Positions 43,640 through 51,822 of a stretch of DNA of 64,000 bases are shown piece by piece (within the stretch, counting starts at the first letter, position 1; the number at the start of each line of letters is the position of its first letter). Source of the stretch: Lachnospiraceae bacterium (GTDB lineage Bacteria > Bacillota > Clostridia > Lachnospirales > Lachnospiraceae); the NCBI GenBank assembly GCA_910574285.1, contig CAJTAL010000006.1, positions 62,001-126,000 on the forward strand, given 5' to 3'. The notes beneath the pieces are model-generated. The model saw only the letters and a program-made list of their open reading frames with translations, had not been told where the DNA came from and made no database searches. Position numbers and translations under genes: made by a program.

Positions 43640-44932
43640 ATGGAACAATATATTATAAAGGGCGGACATCCACTTGTCGGAGAAGTAGAGATAGGCGGAG
43701 CTAAGAATGCCGCACTGGCGATTCTTGCCGCCGCCATTATGACGGATGATACAGTATTGGTAGATAATGTGCCGGATGTGAACGATATTAATGTATTGCT
43801 GGATGCGATCTCAGGCATCGGCGCCAATATACACCGGGTAGACCGCCACACGGTTAAGGTAAATGGAAAGAATATCAGCAGTGTTGACATAGAATATGAT
43901 TATATTAAGAAGATTCGGGCGTCTTATTACCTTCTTGGAGCTCTGCTTGGGAAGTATAAGCATGCGGAAGTGGCGCTTCCGGGCGGATGCAATATCGGCA
44001 GCAGGCCGATTGACCAGCATCTTAAAGGATTCCGTGCCCTAGGAGCCTATGTATCGATTGAACACGGAAAGATTATAGCGGAAGCGGACCGGCTGATCGG
44101 CAAGCATATTTATTTTGACGTAGTCAGCGTAGGCGCGACGATTAATGTAATGATGGCGGCGACGATGGCAGAGGGGCTGACCATCATGGAGAATGTGGCG
44201 AAGGAGCCTCATGTGGTAGACGTCGCAAATTTCCTGAACAGTATGGGAGCGAATATCAGAGGCGCAGGAACAGACGTGATTAAGATCCGCGGTGTGCAGC
44301 ATCTGCACCGTACAGAATATTCTGTAATCCCGGATCAGATTGAAGCAGGGACGTTCATGTTCGCGGCAGCGGCTACAAGAGGCGACGTTACGGTGCTGAA
44401 TGTGATTCCGAAGCATCTGGAGGCTACGGTTGCGAAGCTGACGGAGATCGGCTGTGAAGTGGAGGAATTTGACGACGCCGTACGTGTGGTTTCCAAGGGG
44501 GGCTTAAGATGTACGCATGTTAAGACTCTGCCTTATCCGGGTTTTCCTACGGATATGCAGCCTCAGATAGGTGTTACGCTGGCTCTGTGCAAAGGGACAA
44601 GTACGATTACGGAGAGTATCTTCGAGAATCGGTTCAAATATCTGGATGAACTTGCAAGAATGGGAGCAAATATTAAGATAGAAGGCAATTCCGCGACGAT
44701 AGAAGGAGTCAGACGATTCTCAGGCGCAAGGGTGAGCGCGCCGGATCTGCGGGCGGGAGCGGCGCTCTGTATTGCAGGGCTTGCTACCGACGGGATTACC
44801 ATTGTGGATGATATCGTATATATTCAGAGAGGATATGAACGGTTCGAGGAGAAATTGCGTAGTATCGGCGCTATCATAGAGAAGGTAAATTCCGAGAAGG
44901 AGATAAAGAAGTTCCAGTTGAAGGTGGGATAG
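43640..44932 (+). CDS. murA: UDP-N-acetylglucosamine 1-carboxyvinyltransferase
   Basis: 430 aa cytosolic enzyme for the first committed step of peptidoglycan synthesis (transfer of enolpyruvate from PEP). N-terminal GGAKNAALAIL has the substrate Lys-Asn pair; Cys117 in PGGCNIGSRPID is the catalytic, fosfomycin-reactive cysteine. The tail fits the family. ATG 43640 follows GAGGTG by 4 nt. Unusual long leader with repeats precedes it. Firmicutes often have two MurA paralogues; which one this is cannot be decided here. Confidence 0.96.
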   Translation: MEQYIIKGGHPLVGEVEIGGAKNAALAILAAAIMTDDTVLVDNVPDVNDINVLLDAISGIGANIHRVDRHTVKVNGKNISSVDIEYDYIKKIRASYYLLGALLGKYKHAEVALPGGCNIGSRPIDQHLKGFRALGAYVSIEHGKIIAEADRLIGKHIYFDVVSVGATINVMMAATMAEGLTIMENVAKEPHVVDVANFLNSMGANIRGAGTDVIKIRGVQHLHRTEYSVIPDQIEAGTFMFAAAATRGDVTVLNVIPKHLEATVAKLTEIGCEVEEFDDAVRVVSKGGLRCTHVKTLPYPGFPTDMQPQIGVTLALCKGTSTITESIFENRFKYLDELARMGANIKIEGNSATIEGVRRFSGARVSAPDLRAGAALCIAGLATDGITIVDDIVYIQRGYERFEEKLRSIGAIIEKVNSEKEIKKFQLKVG

Positions 44933-44970
44933 TGCGTCATTGTGCGAAGATAACTTGTTTTGATGTGAAT

Positions 44971-44998
44971 GGAGATGTTTTGGCATCTCCGTTTTTTA
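44971..44998 (+). terminator. Terminator of murA
   Basis: GGAGATG (44971-44977), TTTTGG loop, CATCTCC (44984-44990), then GTTTTTT. Confidence 0.88.
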
Positions 44999-45107
44999 TT
45001 GTAAAAAGATACGTAATATCGTATAATAAAAACTATATTATGAAATTTGATGATGTACTAATGCAGAGCAAAATTCAAAAATAGAAGCAGAGGAAGAGAA
45101 CGGGCAG

Positions 45108-46898
45108 ATGTCTGAGAAGAGTGGGAAGAAAAGAAAATTAATGAAAAAGAAAATTAATGATAAGAAAACTAATGATAAGAAAACTAATGATAAGAAAACC
45201 AATGATAAGAGAACTAATGATAAGAAAGCTGATAAGGAAATAAAAAGAAATGTGGCAGCACGGATATTTTTGCTGGCGGCTCCTTTTTTATGTGGCGGTT
45301 TCTATGAATGGGCGTCGTGCCTGTTCTTAGTTATCTTGACAGGATATCTCCTGTATTTATTAAAACAATCAGGCACAGTGGCAGTCAAGATGAATTTGAC
45401 AGGCTTTTCTGTATTCGTGATGGTAATATCGTATGGTGTGAGTATGCTCTGGGCGGTTGACCGCGGAATGGCTGTCCTGGGATTCGTAAAATTCCTTCCG
45501 CTGCTTTTGTTTCTGGTGATTATTATGCAGATTCGAGAGGGAAAGGATGAACTTCTGGATACGGTTCCTTTAGCAGGCTGCTTCATGACGGTGTTATCTC
45601 TTGGATTGGGACAGATTCCTTTATGGAGGGATTATTTTTGGGTAAATAAGAGGCTTGCCGGATTCTTTCAATATCCGAATTCATTTGGACTGTTCCTGGT
45701 TGCGGGGGTGGTCATTTTAGCAGGGAAGGATGTATGGAACAGGCGGCAGATTATCAGTATCATAGTCCTGTTATCCGGTATTGTACTGACCGGAAGCCGG
45801 ACGTCTTTCTTTATATTGCTGGCGGTACTGGCAGGTTATACGGTCTTTCATAAGAATTCCGGGCTTCGGAAGATATTATTGCTGTTGATGGCAGGGCTGG
45901 CGGCGCTGACAGGATTATATGTGTTGCTGACGGGAAATGTATCGAATGTGGGGCGGTATATGACGTCATTTACGAATACGAGTACATTCTTGGGGCGCCT
46001 GCTTTATTTTAAGGATGCCCTGCCGGTGATCCTGCGGCATCCGCTGGGGCTTGGCTATATGGGATATTATTATCTGCAGGGTTCATTCCAGACAGGAGTG
46101 TATTCCGTGCTCCATATCCATAATGAATTGCTTCAGGTTTTTCTGGATGTGGGATGGATTCCGGCGGTGCTTTTGGCTGTAGCTGTCGTGAAGAGCTTTC
46201 TGACAAAGCAGACGGGATTGACCAGGCGTATGCTTCTTTTCGCGGTATCGGTACATTGTATGTTTGATTTTGACCTGCAGTTCATAGCGGTCGGGTTCGT
46301 GCTGTTATTGGCGATGGATACGGAAAGCGGTGATGAGAGAAGGATTGCTTCAAAAGTCTGGATTCCGGCGGCTGCAGGTATCCTGATGGGAGTCAGTTGT
46401 TGGTTCGGGATTGTATCCGGATTCTATCGGTGCGGAGAATATGAGACGGCGGCGGCTCTCTATCCGGGGTGTACCGACGCATGGCTTAAGATGCTTCCCA
46501 GGGCAAAGGACGAGGAAGAGATGGGACGGCTGGCGGACAATATTCTGGAATTGAATCAGTCGGCGTCACTGGCTTATAGTGCGAAAGCCCGGCTTGCATA
46601 CGCAGAGGGTGATTTCGAGAGTATGATTGAGTATAAGCAGAAAGCCATCGCGTTAGCGAGGTATGAGCCGGAGGAATATCTGGATTACTTTGATATGCTG
46701 TATGTGGGCGTACAGCTCTATGAACAGGCGGGGGATAAAGAAAGCGCAGAATTCTGCCGGCAGAAGCTTCTTGAGATTCCGGAAATGATGGAGGAGGTAT
46801 TGGATGAGACGGATGAACTGGCTTATAAGATTAAAGATAAGCCGGATCTTGTGCTGCCGGAGGAATATCAGGAAATGCTGCTTTTTATGGAATTGTAA
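45108..46898 (+). CDS. O-antigen-ligase/Wzy-like membrane protein with TPR tail
   Basis: 596 aa. A basic N-terminus with five in-frame NDKKT-type repeats (about residues 17-42) precedes about eleven membrane helices (45-435). RLAGFFQYPNSFGLFLVAG and the periplasm-type loop with HIHNELLQVFLDVGW are typical of Wzy/O-antigen ligase family proteins, which polymerise or ligate surface glycans. The C-terminal ~150 residues (about 445-596) are TPR-like helices. In a Gram-positive this suggests capsule or wall-glycan polymer assembly. No glycosyltransferases are adjacent, so the substrate is unknown. Confidence 0.82.
   Translation: MSEKSGKKRKLMKKKINDKKTNDKKTNDKKTNDKRTNDKKADKEIKRNVAARIFLLAAPFLCGGFYEWASCLFLVILTGYLLYLLKQSGTVAVKMNLTGFSVFVMVISYGVSMLWAVDRGMAVLGFVKFLPLLLFLVIIMQIREGKDELLDTVPLAGCFMTVLSLGLGQIPLWRDYFWVNKRLAGFFQYPNSFGLFLVAGVVILAGKDVWNRRQIISIIVLLSGIVLTGSRTSFFILLAVLAGYTVFHKNSGLRKILLLLMAGLAALTGLYVLLTGNVSNVGRYMTSFTNTSTFLGRLLYFKDALPVILRHPLGLGYMGYYYLQGSFQTGVYSVLHIHNELLQVFLDVGWIPAVLLAVAVVKSFLTKQTGLTRRMLLFAVSVHCMFDFDLQFIAVGFVLLLAMDTESGDERRIASKVWIPAAAGILMGVSCWFGIVSGFYRCGEYETAAALYPGCTDAWLKMLPRAKDEEEMGRLADNILELNQSASLAYSAKARLAYAEGDFESMIEYKQKAIALARYEPEEYLDYFDMLYVGVQLYEQAGDKESAEFCRQKLLEIPEMMEEVLDETDELAYKIKDKPDLVLPEEYQEMLLFMEL
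45156..45230 (+). repeat. Five tandem 15-bp repeats inside the ligase-like gene
   Basis: AATGATAAGAAAACT five times with single-base changes, encoding NDKKT units. 15 bp keeps the frame, so copy-number change would alter tail length without breaking the gene. Confidence 0.9.
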
Positions 46899-46931
46899 AT
46901 TATAAATTATAATTTATAATTTAGTATAAGA

Positions 46932-46962
46932 GGCTGCCGGGAAACAGCATTTCCCGGCAGCC
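46932..46962 (+). terminator. Hairpin after the ligase-like gene
   Basis: GGCTGCCGGGAAA (46932-46944) pairs with TTTCCCGGCAGCC (46950-46962), perfect 13-bp stem. Preceded by an AT-rich palindromic stretch (46899-46922). It lacks a plus-strand T-run but is U-rich behind it for minus transcripts. Confidence 0.7.
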
Positions 46963-47071
46963 CGTGCTCTGGCAGGATGGAGTACCAGTACAGCATTGCA
47001 TTATTGTTTATTTGTCAGCCATCTGCTTTTCCAGTTCAATTTTGTTTCGATGAGCCAGTTTCCTTAGAGGT

Positions 47072-47830
47072 TTATTTCCTGGCAACGATTAAGAAGCGAT
47101 GAACCGTTCCCTTGATTTCTTCCTTGTCCTCGATTATTTTCTGCATATTCAACAGCCGTTCAAAACATTTATCGACAGAGAAATCTGGAAACTCCCATTC
47201 AATAATATGTGCAAACCACACAAAGGCGCCGACATCAAAGAAGCGAATCGGCCGATATGCCTCCTGTGCACCGATGATATGGAATCCGGTTTCTTCAAAT
47301 ACCCTTCTCTGCTCTTTGAGATTCAGATGCGGAAAAGGCTTTGGAGTTCCCGGAAGTACCATTTCGACCAGATCTCGTTCATTGTCGCCTCCGACCTGCT
47401 CTGTAACAAAGATTCCGCCCTTTTTTAACAGCCGGTACAGTTCTCCTGCGTCAAAACTTCCATGTCTGTTAATGATCATATCGAATGTTTCATCTTCATA
47501 AGGAATCGCAGAAGGAGTATTACATTCTTTAAAATGAATTCCCAGAGGTAGCAACCTTTCTTTGCATAATTGTACATTCGGTTTATATCCTTCGGTTGCC
47601 GATGTTTTATCAAAAGGATGCTCCAGAGATAACAAGAATTCGCCTCCGCCGGTATCGTAATCCAGGAGGTTACAATCATCGTTTAAATACTGTTTTACGA
47701 TCTCTTTGTAATCCCATGGCAGATCATGTTCTTCATCATATCTTTCGTGAATATGTGAAAAGTCCCATCCTTTGATGTGTGCTGTACTTTCTTCTTTTTT
47801 CCAGATTAGTTTTAATTCTTCTTTGTTCAT
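47072..47830 (-). CDS. Class I SAM-dependent methyltransferase
   Basis: 252 aa. Motif I region LLDYDTGGGEFLLSL (about residue 55), acidic SAM-ribose loop, and IINRHGSFDAGELYRLLKKGG near residue 125 match UbiE/Methyltransf_11-type enzymes. The C-terminal part (FDVGAFVWFAHIIEWEFPDF) is a family lid seen in many Firmicutes methyltransferases of unknown substrate, sometimes near antibiotic-resistance genes. AAAGGAAG precedes the ATG. It lies downstream of the SDR gene but 240 nt away with a structured gap. Confidence 0.82.
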   Translation of the reverse strand: MNKEELKLIWKKEESTAHIKGWDFSHIHERYDEEHDLPWDYKEIVKQYLNDDCNLLDYDTGGGEFLLSLEHPFDKTSATEGYKPNVQLCKERLLPLGIHFKECNTPSAIPYEDETFDMIINRHGSFDAGELYRLLKKGGIFVTEQVGGDNERDLVEMVLPGTPKPFPHLNLKEQRRVFEETGFHIIGAQEAYRPIRFFDVGAFVWFAHIIEWEFPDFSVDKCFERLLNMQKIIEDKEEIKGTVHRFLIVARK

Positions 47831-47881
47831 ATAAACTGCTTCCTTTCAATTTATTCTTTCGATTTGTAGTATTTAATTGAT

Positions 47882-47960
47882 CGGTGCAGTCCCTGACAAC
47901 ATAAGTTGAGACAATTTATTAACCTCGATGCAATCTGCTGTCAGTCTTAAAACTGCACCG
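47882..47960 (-). repeat. Nested inverted repeat between SDR and methyltransferase genes
   Basis: CGGTGCAGT (47882-47890) pairs with ACTGCACCG (47952-47960); inside it CTGACA (47893-47898) pairs with TGTCAG (47939-47944). No T-run. Possibly an attenuator, an operator pair or a small inserted repeat. Confidence 0.6.
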
Positions 47961-48069
47961 AGTAGTTAATTCGTTTTGTCATCTCTGACCTCCATAAATA
48001 TTAGTTGAAAGTTAAATACCAGCTTTGCAATAAAAATAAAGCCGGTATTGCACATTAGTAAAATGTATT

Positions 48070-48867
48070 TTACCAAGTACGTCCGCCAAGTTTCTTAAAC
48101 TCTCCGACAGTGGCTACATGAGAATTCATTCCGCCGTCAACGGTCATGATCTGTCCTGTCACAAATTCGCTTTCATCGGAGGCAAGGTATACGCATAAGT
48201 TAGCGATATCGGCCGGTTTTCCATAGCGTGTAACACAGATATTATTTAGGAAAATATCTTTCAGCGCCTGTGGAACATATGCGTCATTCTGCGGTGTTAC
48301 GATCAGGCCCGGACGGACGCAGTTACATCTGATTCCCTGCTTGCCATACTGAAGCGCTACGCTTTTTGTAAGCATGTCTACGCCTGCTTTTGCGGATGCG
48401 TATGCCGTTGCGCCAAGGTCTCCGCCGCAGGATGCCATAGATCCGATATTAACGATGGAACCGCCGTGTTCTTGAATGTATGGCAGTAAAGTCTTTATCA
48501 TGAAGAAAGTTCCTCTGAGGTCTGTCTGGAAGATATTATCCCACATCTCCAGAGTCACTTCATCAACTCTTCCGTCCGGAAGTCCCACATTTGACGCGTT
48601 GTTGATCAGGATATCAATCTTTCCGTATTTTTCAACGGTATCTTTAAACAACTGTTCTATACTCTCTGGTTTCGTCAGATCCAGAAACAGGTATGTTGCT
48701 TCGCCTCCGGCTTCCCGGATTTCATTAGCTACTTCCTCGCCTTTTTCACGGCGTCTTCCGCACACGATTACGCTTGCGCCTTCCGCACCGAATAACTTTG
48801 CTGTACCCAGTCCGATTCCGCTTGTGGATCCGGTTACGATTGCTACTTTGTTTTTCAATCTGTCCAT
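48070..48867 (-). CDS. Short-chain dehydrogenase/reductase
   Basis: 265 aa classical SDR: TGSTSGIG (residues 12-19) binds NAD(P), NNAS near 89, catalytic Tyr156-x3-Lys160 in TAYASAKAG, and the C-terminal YLASDESEFVTGQIMTVDGG. The RCNCVRPGLIVTP stretch and overall length resemble bacterial hydroxysteroid dehydrogenases (7alpha-HSDH-like) as well as glucose/3-oxoacyl dehydrogenases; substrate cannot be assigned. Arg39-Arg40 after the second strand suggest NADP(H). ATG 48867 has GGAG 10 nt upstream; an ATG five codons earlier overlaps that site. Confidence 0.88.
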   Translation of the reverse strand: MDRLKNKVAIVTGSTSGIGLGTAKLFGAEGASVIVCGRRREKGEEVANEIREAGGEATYLFLDLTKPESIEQLFKDTVEKYGKIDILINNASNVGLPDGRVDEVTLEMWDNIFQTDLRGTFFMIKTLLPYIQEHGGSIVNIGSMASCGGDLGATAYASAKAGVDMLTKSVALQYGKQGIRCNCVRPGLIVTPQNDAYVPQALKDIFLNNICVTRYGKPADIANLCVYLASDESEFVTGQIMTVDGGMNSHVATVGEFKKLGGRTW

Positions 48868-49200
48868 AATTTTTTTCTCCATTTTCTGATTTTTTTCTCG
48901 ATTTTGCTACTATTTTCAGTTTAGTTGAAATTATAGGGGATGTCAAGCTGGAATCAGTATTTATCTATGATAAACGTAGTTACATGTTCATTCGTCCAGT
49001 CAAAAAAATTAAATATATAACAATCCCGTGCTATAATAAGGAACGGGAAACTAAAGAGCAAAGGCGGCTTACCCTCTTCTCTCAAAATTGAAAATTATTT
49101 CTGAAATAATCATTGAAAAATAATTCGATAAAGCGTATAATATTAACGATATATAATAATATAATAATAAAATAACTGACAGAGAAGGAGAGTTTGAAAG
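48868..49200 (+). promoter_or_regulatory. Intergenic region with the BspA-protein promoter
   Basis: TTGAAA (49113-49118), 17-bp spacer, TATAAT (49136-49141). Just upstream is a palindrome ATTATTT-CTG-AAATAAT (49094-49110), a possible operator. TCCCGT (49024-49029) and ACGGGA (49043-49048) form another small inverted repeat. On the minus strand a TATAAT near 48930 may serve the SDR gene. I see no gene here. Confidence 0.6.
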
Positions 49201-50958
49201 ATGAAGAGGAAATGGATGGCCGTCCTGCTGGCAGTAAACCTTGTGCTGTCTGGCAGTACACTGGCATTTGCGGCAGAGACGGACGGAAGTTCACTGGAAA
49301 CTCCGGCGGTGGATGCTTCTGAGACAGGAACAAAGGACAAGTCTGCAGGAAATGAGACAGGGACAGGCAGTTCGGATATGACAGGTGAAGCGGATAACGG
49401 CAGTAATATTAAGGCGGCAAAAACAGTTTTGCAGAATGCCGGAACGGAGAATGGAGCCGGGACAGATGAGGAAGACGCGGAAAAAAGCAGCGGAGCAGAC
49501 GAGACAAAAGAAGTGAATACATTGGCAGAAGAAGACGATAATGCCAGAACAGGGGATTCAGCCGAAGCGTCAGGGACTCTGTCGAATGGTATTACCTGGG
49601 AATTGGCAGACGGAGTGCTGACAGTTTCCGGAAGCGGAGTACCGGGTCAGGAGTTGGGAGAGTCTGTAGGAGATTCACAGGTAGATCAGATTACTTCCGT
49701 GAAGATTGAAGAAGGAATTACAGGGATCGGCTACGGTGCGTTTTGGTACTTTGAAAATCTGACAGAGGTATCAATTCCGGGTAGTGTAAAAGAAATAGGA
49801 GCCTATGCATTTCACGGGTGTTTGAATCTGAAAAAAGTTTCGATTCCGGATGGGGTTACAGAAATTGGATTTGGAGCTTTCTGGGGGTGCGCAAGTTTGC
49901 CAGAAGTTTTGCTCCCGAATAGCCTGATAAGAATGAATAACTATGCATTTGCCGGTTGTGCAAGTCTTACGAAGGTTGCGATTCCAACCAGTGTAAATGA
50001 AATTGGAGATCTTGCGTTTAATGGATGTACTGGTTTAACAGAAGTATCAATTCCAGGGAGTATAACGAAGATCAGCGCGTCTGCATTCCGGGGATGTGAA
50101 AATCTTGCGAATATAACAATCCCGAAAGGAGTTACCGCAATCGAGTATAAAGCGTTTGAGGGATGTAAGAGTCTCCTGGAAGTAACGATTCCGAGTAATG
50201 TAAAGACAATGGGGCATGGCGCTTTCGCGAATTGTACCGGGCTTGACAGTGTAATATTCGAAGGGGACGCTCCTGAGATTGCCAAAGACAGGGCAACTGA
50301 AGAACCATTCCAGAATGTGACTGCCATAGCAAAGCATCCCAGCGGAAATTCAACATGGACATCGGAAGTAAGGAAAGCTCTTGGATCGAAGCTGGCATGG
50401 GAGTTTGCGTCGTCGCCTAAGGAGCCGGCGGGCACGACGTCGCCAAAGAAGGAGGTTTTGAGGATTGTTCCGGAAGTAACGGATTATACCTATGTCATTG
50501 GCAGCGGTGATGGGGCGACGATTAAATGTACGGGAGAGCTTAAGGATTTCGTAAGCGCGTATATGGACGGCGTCGAAGTGGACAGAAGTAATTATACGCT
50601 GAGAGAAGGCTCAACCATCCTTACTTTTACATCGAAATACTTAGACACACTCTCCGTCGGAAAGCATAAAGTTACATTAAAATATACCTACGCTTCTATT
50701 GATACGGAACTGAACATACTGGAAAGATCAAGTGCATCAGGTTCGGTAAGCGATACGGCAGCAAACGGAGCCGCCGGAAATGGAGTTGCCGGAAACAGCG
50801 CAGCTTCCGGGAACGGAACGAATACCTCCGGAAGGACAGGCGCTCCGAAGACAGGAGACGAGGCGCCGGTATTACCATGGGTGGTGATCTCTGTATTGGC
50901 TGTAGGTATCTGCGTGACGGTTGCGTCAAAGAAAAGATGTTTATTTTTTTATTCTTAA
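49201..50958 (+). CDS. Sortase-anchored BspA-type leucine-rich-repeat surface protein
   Basis: 585 aa. Signal peptide (WMAVLLAVNLVLSGSTLAFA, residues 4-23); Glu/Thr/Gly-rich linker (about 25-125); eight ~23-residue LRR_5/BspA repeats (about 164-348; each like LTEVSIPGSVKEIGAYAF and GC); an unassigned beta-rich domain (about 420-515); Gly/Ala/Asn linker; then a sorting signal with PKTGDE (about 545), a membrane helix and KKR. The motif APKTGD stands in for LPxTG, as in other Lachnospiraceae wall proteins. Such proteins often mediate adhesion to host or bacterial surfaces. AAGGAGAG precedes the ATG. Confidence 0.92.
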   Translation: MKRKWMAVLLAVNLVLSGSTLAFAAETDGSSLETPAVDASETGTKDKSAGNETGTGSSDMTGEADNGSNIKAAKTVLQNAGTENGAGTDEEDAEKSSGADETKEVNTLAEEDDNARTGDSAEASGTLSNGITWELADGVLTVSGSGVPGQELGESVGDSQVDQITSVKIEEGITGIGYGAFWYFENLTEVSIPGSVKEIGAYAFHGCLNLKKVSIPDGVTEIGFGAFWGCASLPEVLLPNSLIRMNNYAFAGCASLTKVAIPTSVNEIGDLAFNGCTGLTEVSIPGSITKISASAFRGCENLANITIPKGVTAIEYKAFEGCKSLLEVTIPSNVKTMGHGAFANCTGLDSVIFEGDAPEIAKDRATEEPFQNVTAIAKHPSGNSTWTSEVRKALGSKLAWEFASSPKEPAGTTSPKKEVLRIVPEVTDYTYVIGSGDGATIKCTGELKDFVSAYMDGVEVDRSNYTLREGSTILTFTSKYLDTLSVGKHKVTLKYTYASIDTELNILERSSASGSVSDTAANGAAGNGVAGNSAASGNGTNTSGRTGAPKTGDEAPVLPWVVISVLAVGICVTVASKKRCLFFYS

Positions 50959-51000
50959 ATGATATCAGACGAATCATACATACAATTTATACCGATAAAT

Positions 51001-51047
51001 CCCCCGGCTGTGCTGCAATACAGCCGGGGGATATGTTTTTTCTTTTA
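51001..51047 (+). terminator. Terminator after the BspA-type gene
   Basis: CCCCCGGCTGT (51001-51011), 8-nt loop, ACAGCCGGGGG (51020-51030), then ATATGTTTTTTCTTTT. Confidence 0.9.
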
Positions 51048-51116
51048 TAGTGCCAAAGCGTCCGCCAGATTGTTTACAAGGCCAGATTTTGATTATACAA
51101 TAATCAACGAAATAGG

Positions 51117-51215
51117 TTGTTTCCTGGCTAGAATTTGCATATAATGTAAGTTGAAATGAGGTGCATATAGAGAGCGAAATACACCCTATGTACAAACATA
51201 AGCTTTGTGCATAGG
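51117..51215 (+). promoter_or_regulatory. Promoter and leader hairpin of the small P-loop kinase
   Basis: TTGTTT (51117-51122), 17-bp spacer, TATAAT (51140-51145). In the leader CCTATG (51185-51190) and CATAGG (51210-51215) with CAAA/TTTG inside form a hairpin ending 18 nt before the start codon. Confidence 0.6.
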
Positions 51216-51232
51216 CGATAAGGAATGATTTT

Positions 51233-51757
51233 ATGAAAGTGATTGCAATAGCAGCCGTAACAGCAGGTGGAAAGACAACAACAGTGAATGCAATAAAAAA
51301 GCAGTTATCCTATGTGAAGTCTTTGCATTTTGATGACTATGTTTTTGAAGGAGAAGTTGACAATTTTTATCAATGGGTACTCGATGGCGCTGATTATAAT
51401 GTCTGGAATCTTGAACCGTTGGCAAAGGATATTTTAAGAGTTAAAAATAATGGGAACTGTGATTATTTAATTCTTGATTATCCCTTTGCCTATTGTCATG
51501 AGCAAATTAGAAAGTATATAGATGTAGCTTTTTTTATTGATACACCTCTGGATATAGCGTTGGCAAGAAGAATTCTAAGAGATATGGGTAATGCATCTGG
51601 TAAGGACATTAGAAAAGACTTAACAAGATATTTAAAATATGCAAGGATTGCATTTGTCCAAATGCAAAAGGATATATTACCATCTTCAGATTATGTAATA
51701 GACGGTACAATGAGTACAGAGTATATTGCTAAGGAAATTATTAATATCATTATATAA
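51233..51757 (+). CDS. Small P-loop nucleoside/uridine-kinase-like protein
   Basis: 174 aa. P-loop AAVTAGGKTT (residues 7-16, with Ala in place of the first Gly), HFDDYVFEG near 32 (like the substrate Asp of uridine kinases), LILDYPFAYCHE near 82 (Walker B-like), and a lid RRILRDMGNASG near 113. The AT content is clearly above that of neighbours and codons are AT-ending, which suggests recent acquisition. AAGGAA lies upstream of the ATG. The phosphate acceptor is unknown. No operon partner except the following AAA-like gene 65 nt on. Confidence 0.75.
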   Translation: MKVIAIAAVTAGGKTTTVNAIKKQLSYVKSLHFDDYVFEGEVDNFYQWVLDGADYNVWNLEPLAKDILRVKNNGNCDYLILDYPFAYCHEQIRKYIDVAFFIDTPLDIALARRILRDMGNASGKDIRKDLTRYLKYARIAFVQMQKDILPSSDYVIDGTMSTEYIAKEIINIII

Positions 51758-51822
51758 TAATTAGTCGTTATTATTATACTGGTATTGATAGGAATCGGAT
51801 ATGGCGTCAGGAGGTGTAAATC

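Noticed and set aside
45156-45230. Tandem 15-bp repeats considered as an iteron origin
   Set aside because: They are coding NDKKT repeats in a membrane protein with no replication gene nearby.
48070-48867. Assignment of the SDR as a bile-acid 7alpha-hydroxysteroid dehydrogenase
   Set aside because: Some stretches resemble that family, but so do many SDRs, and no bile-acid (bai) genes are near; left as a general SDR.
49720-50240. Regular ~69-bp repeats that could suggest a CRISPR array
   Set aside because: They encode in-frame 23-residue leucine-rich repeats of the BspA-type surface protein; there are no unique spacers and no cas genes.
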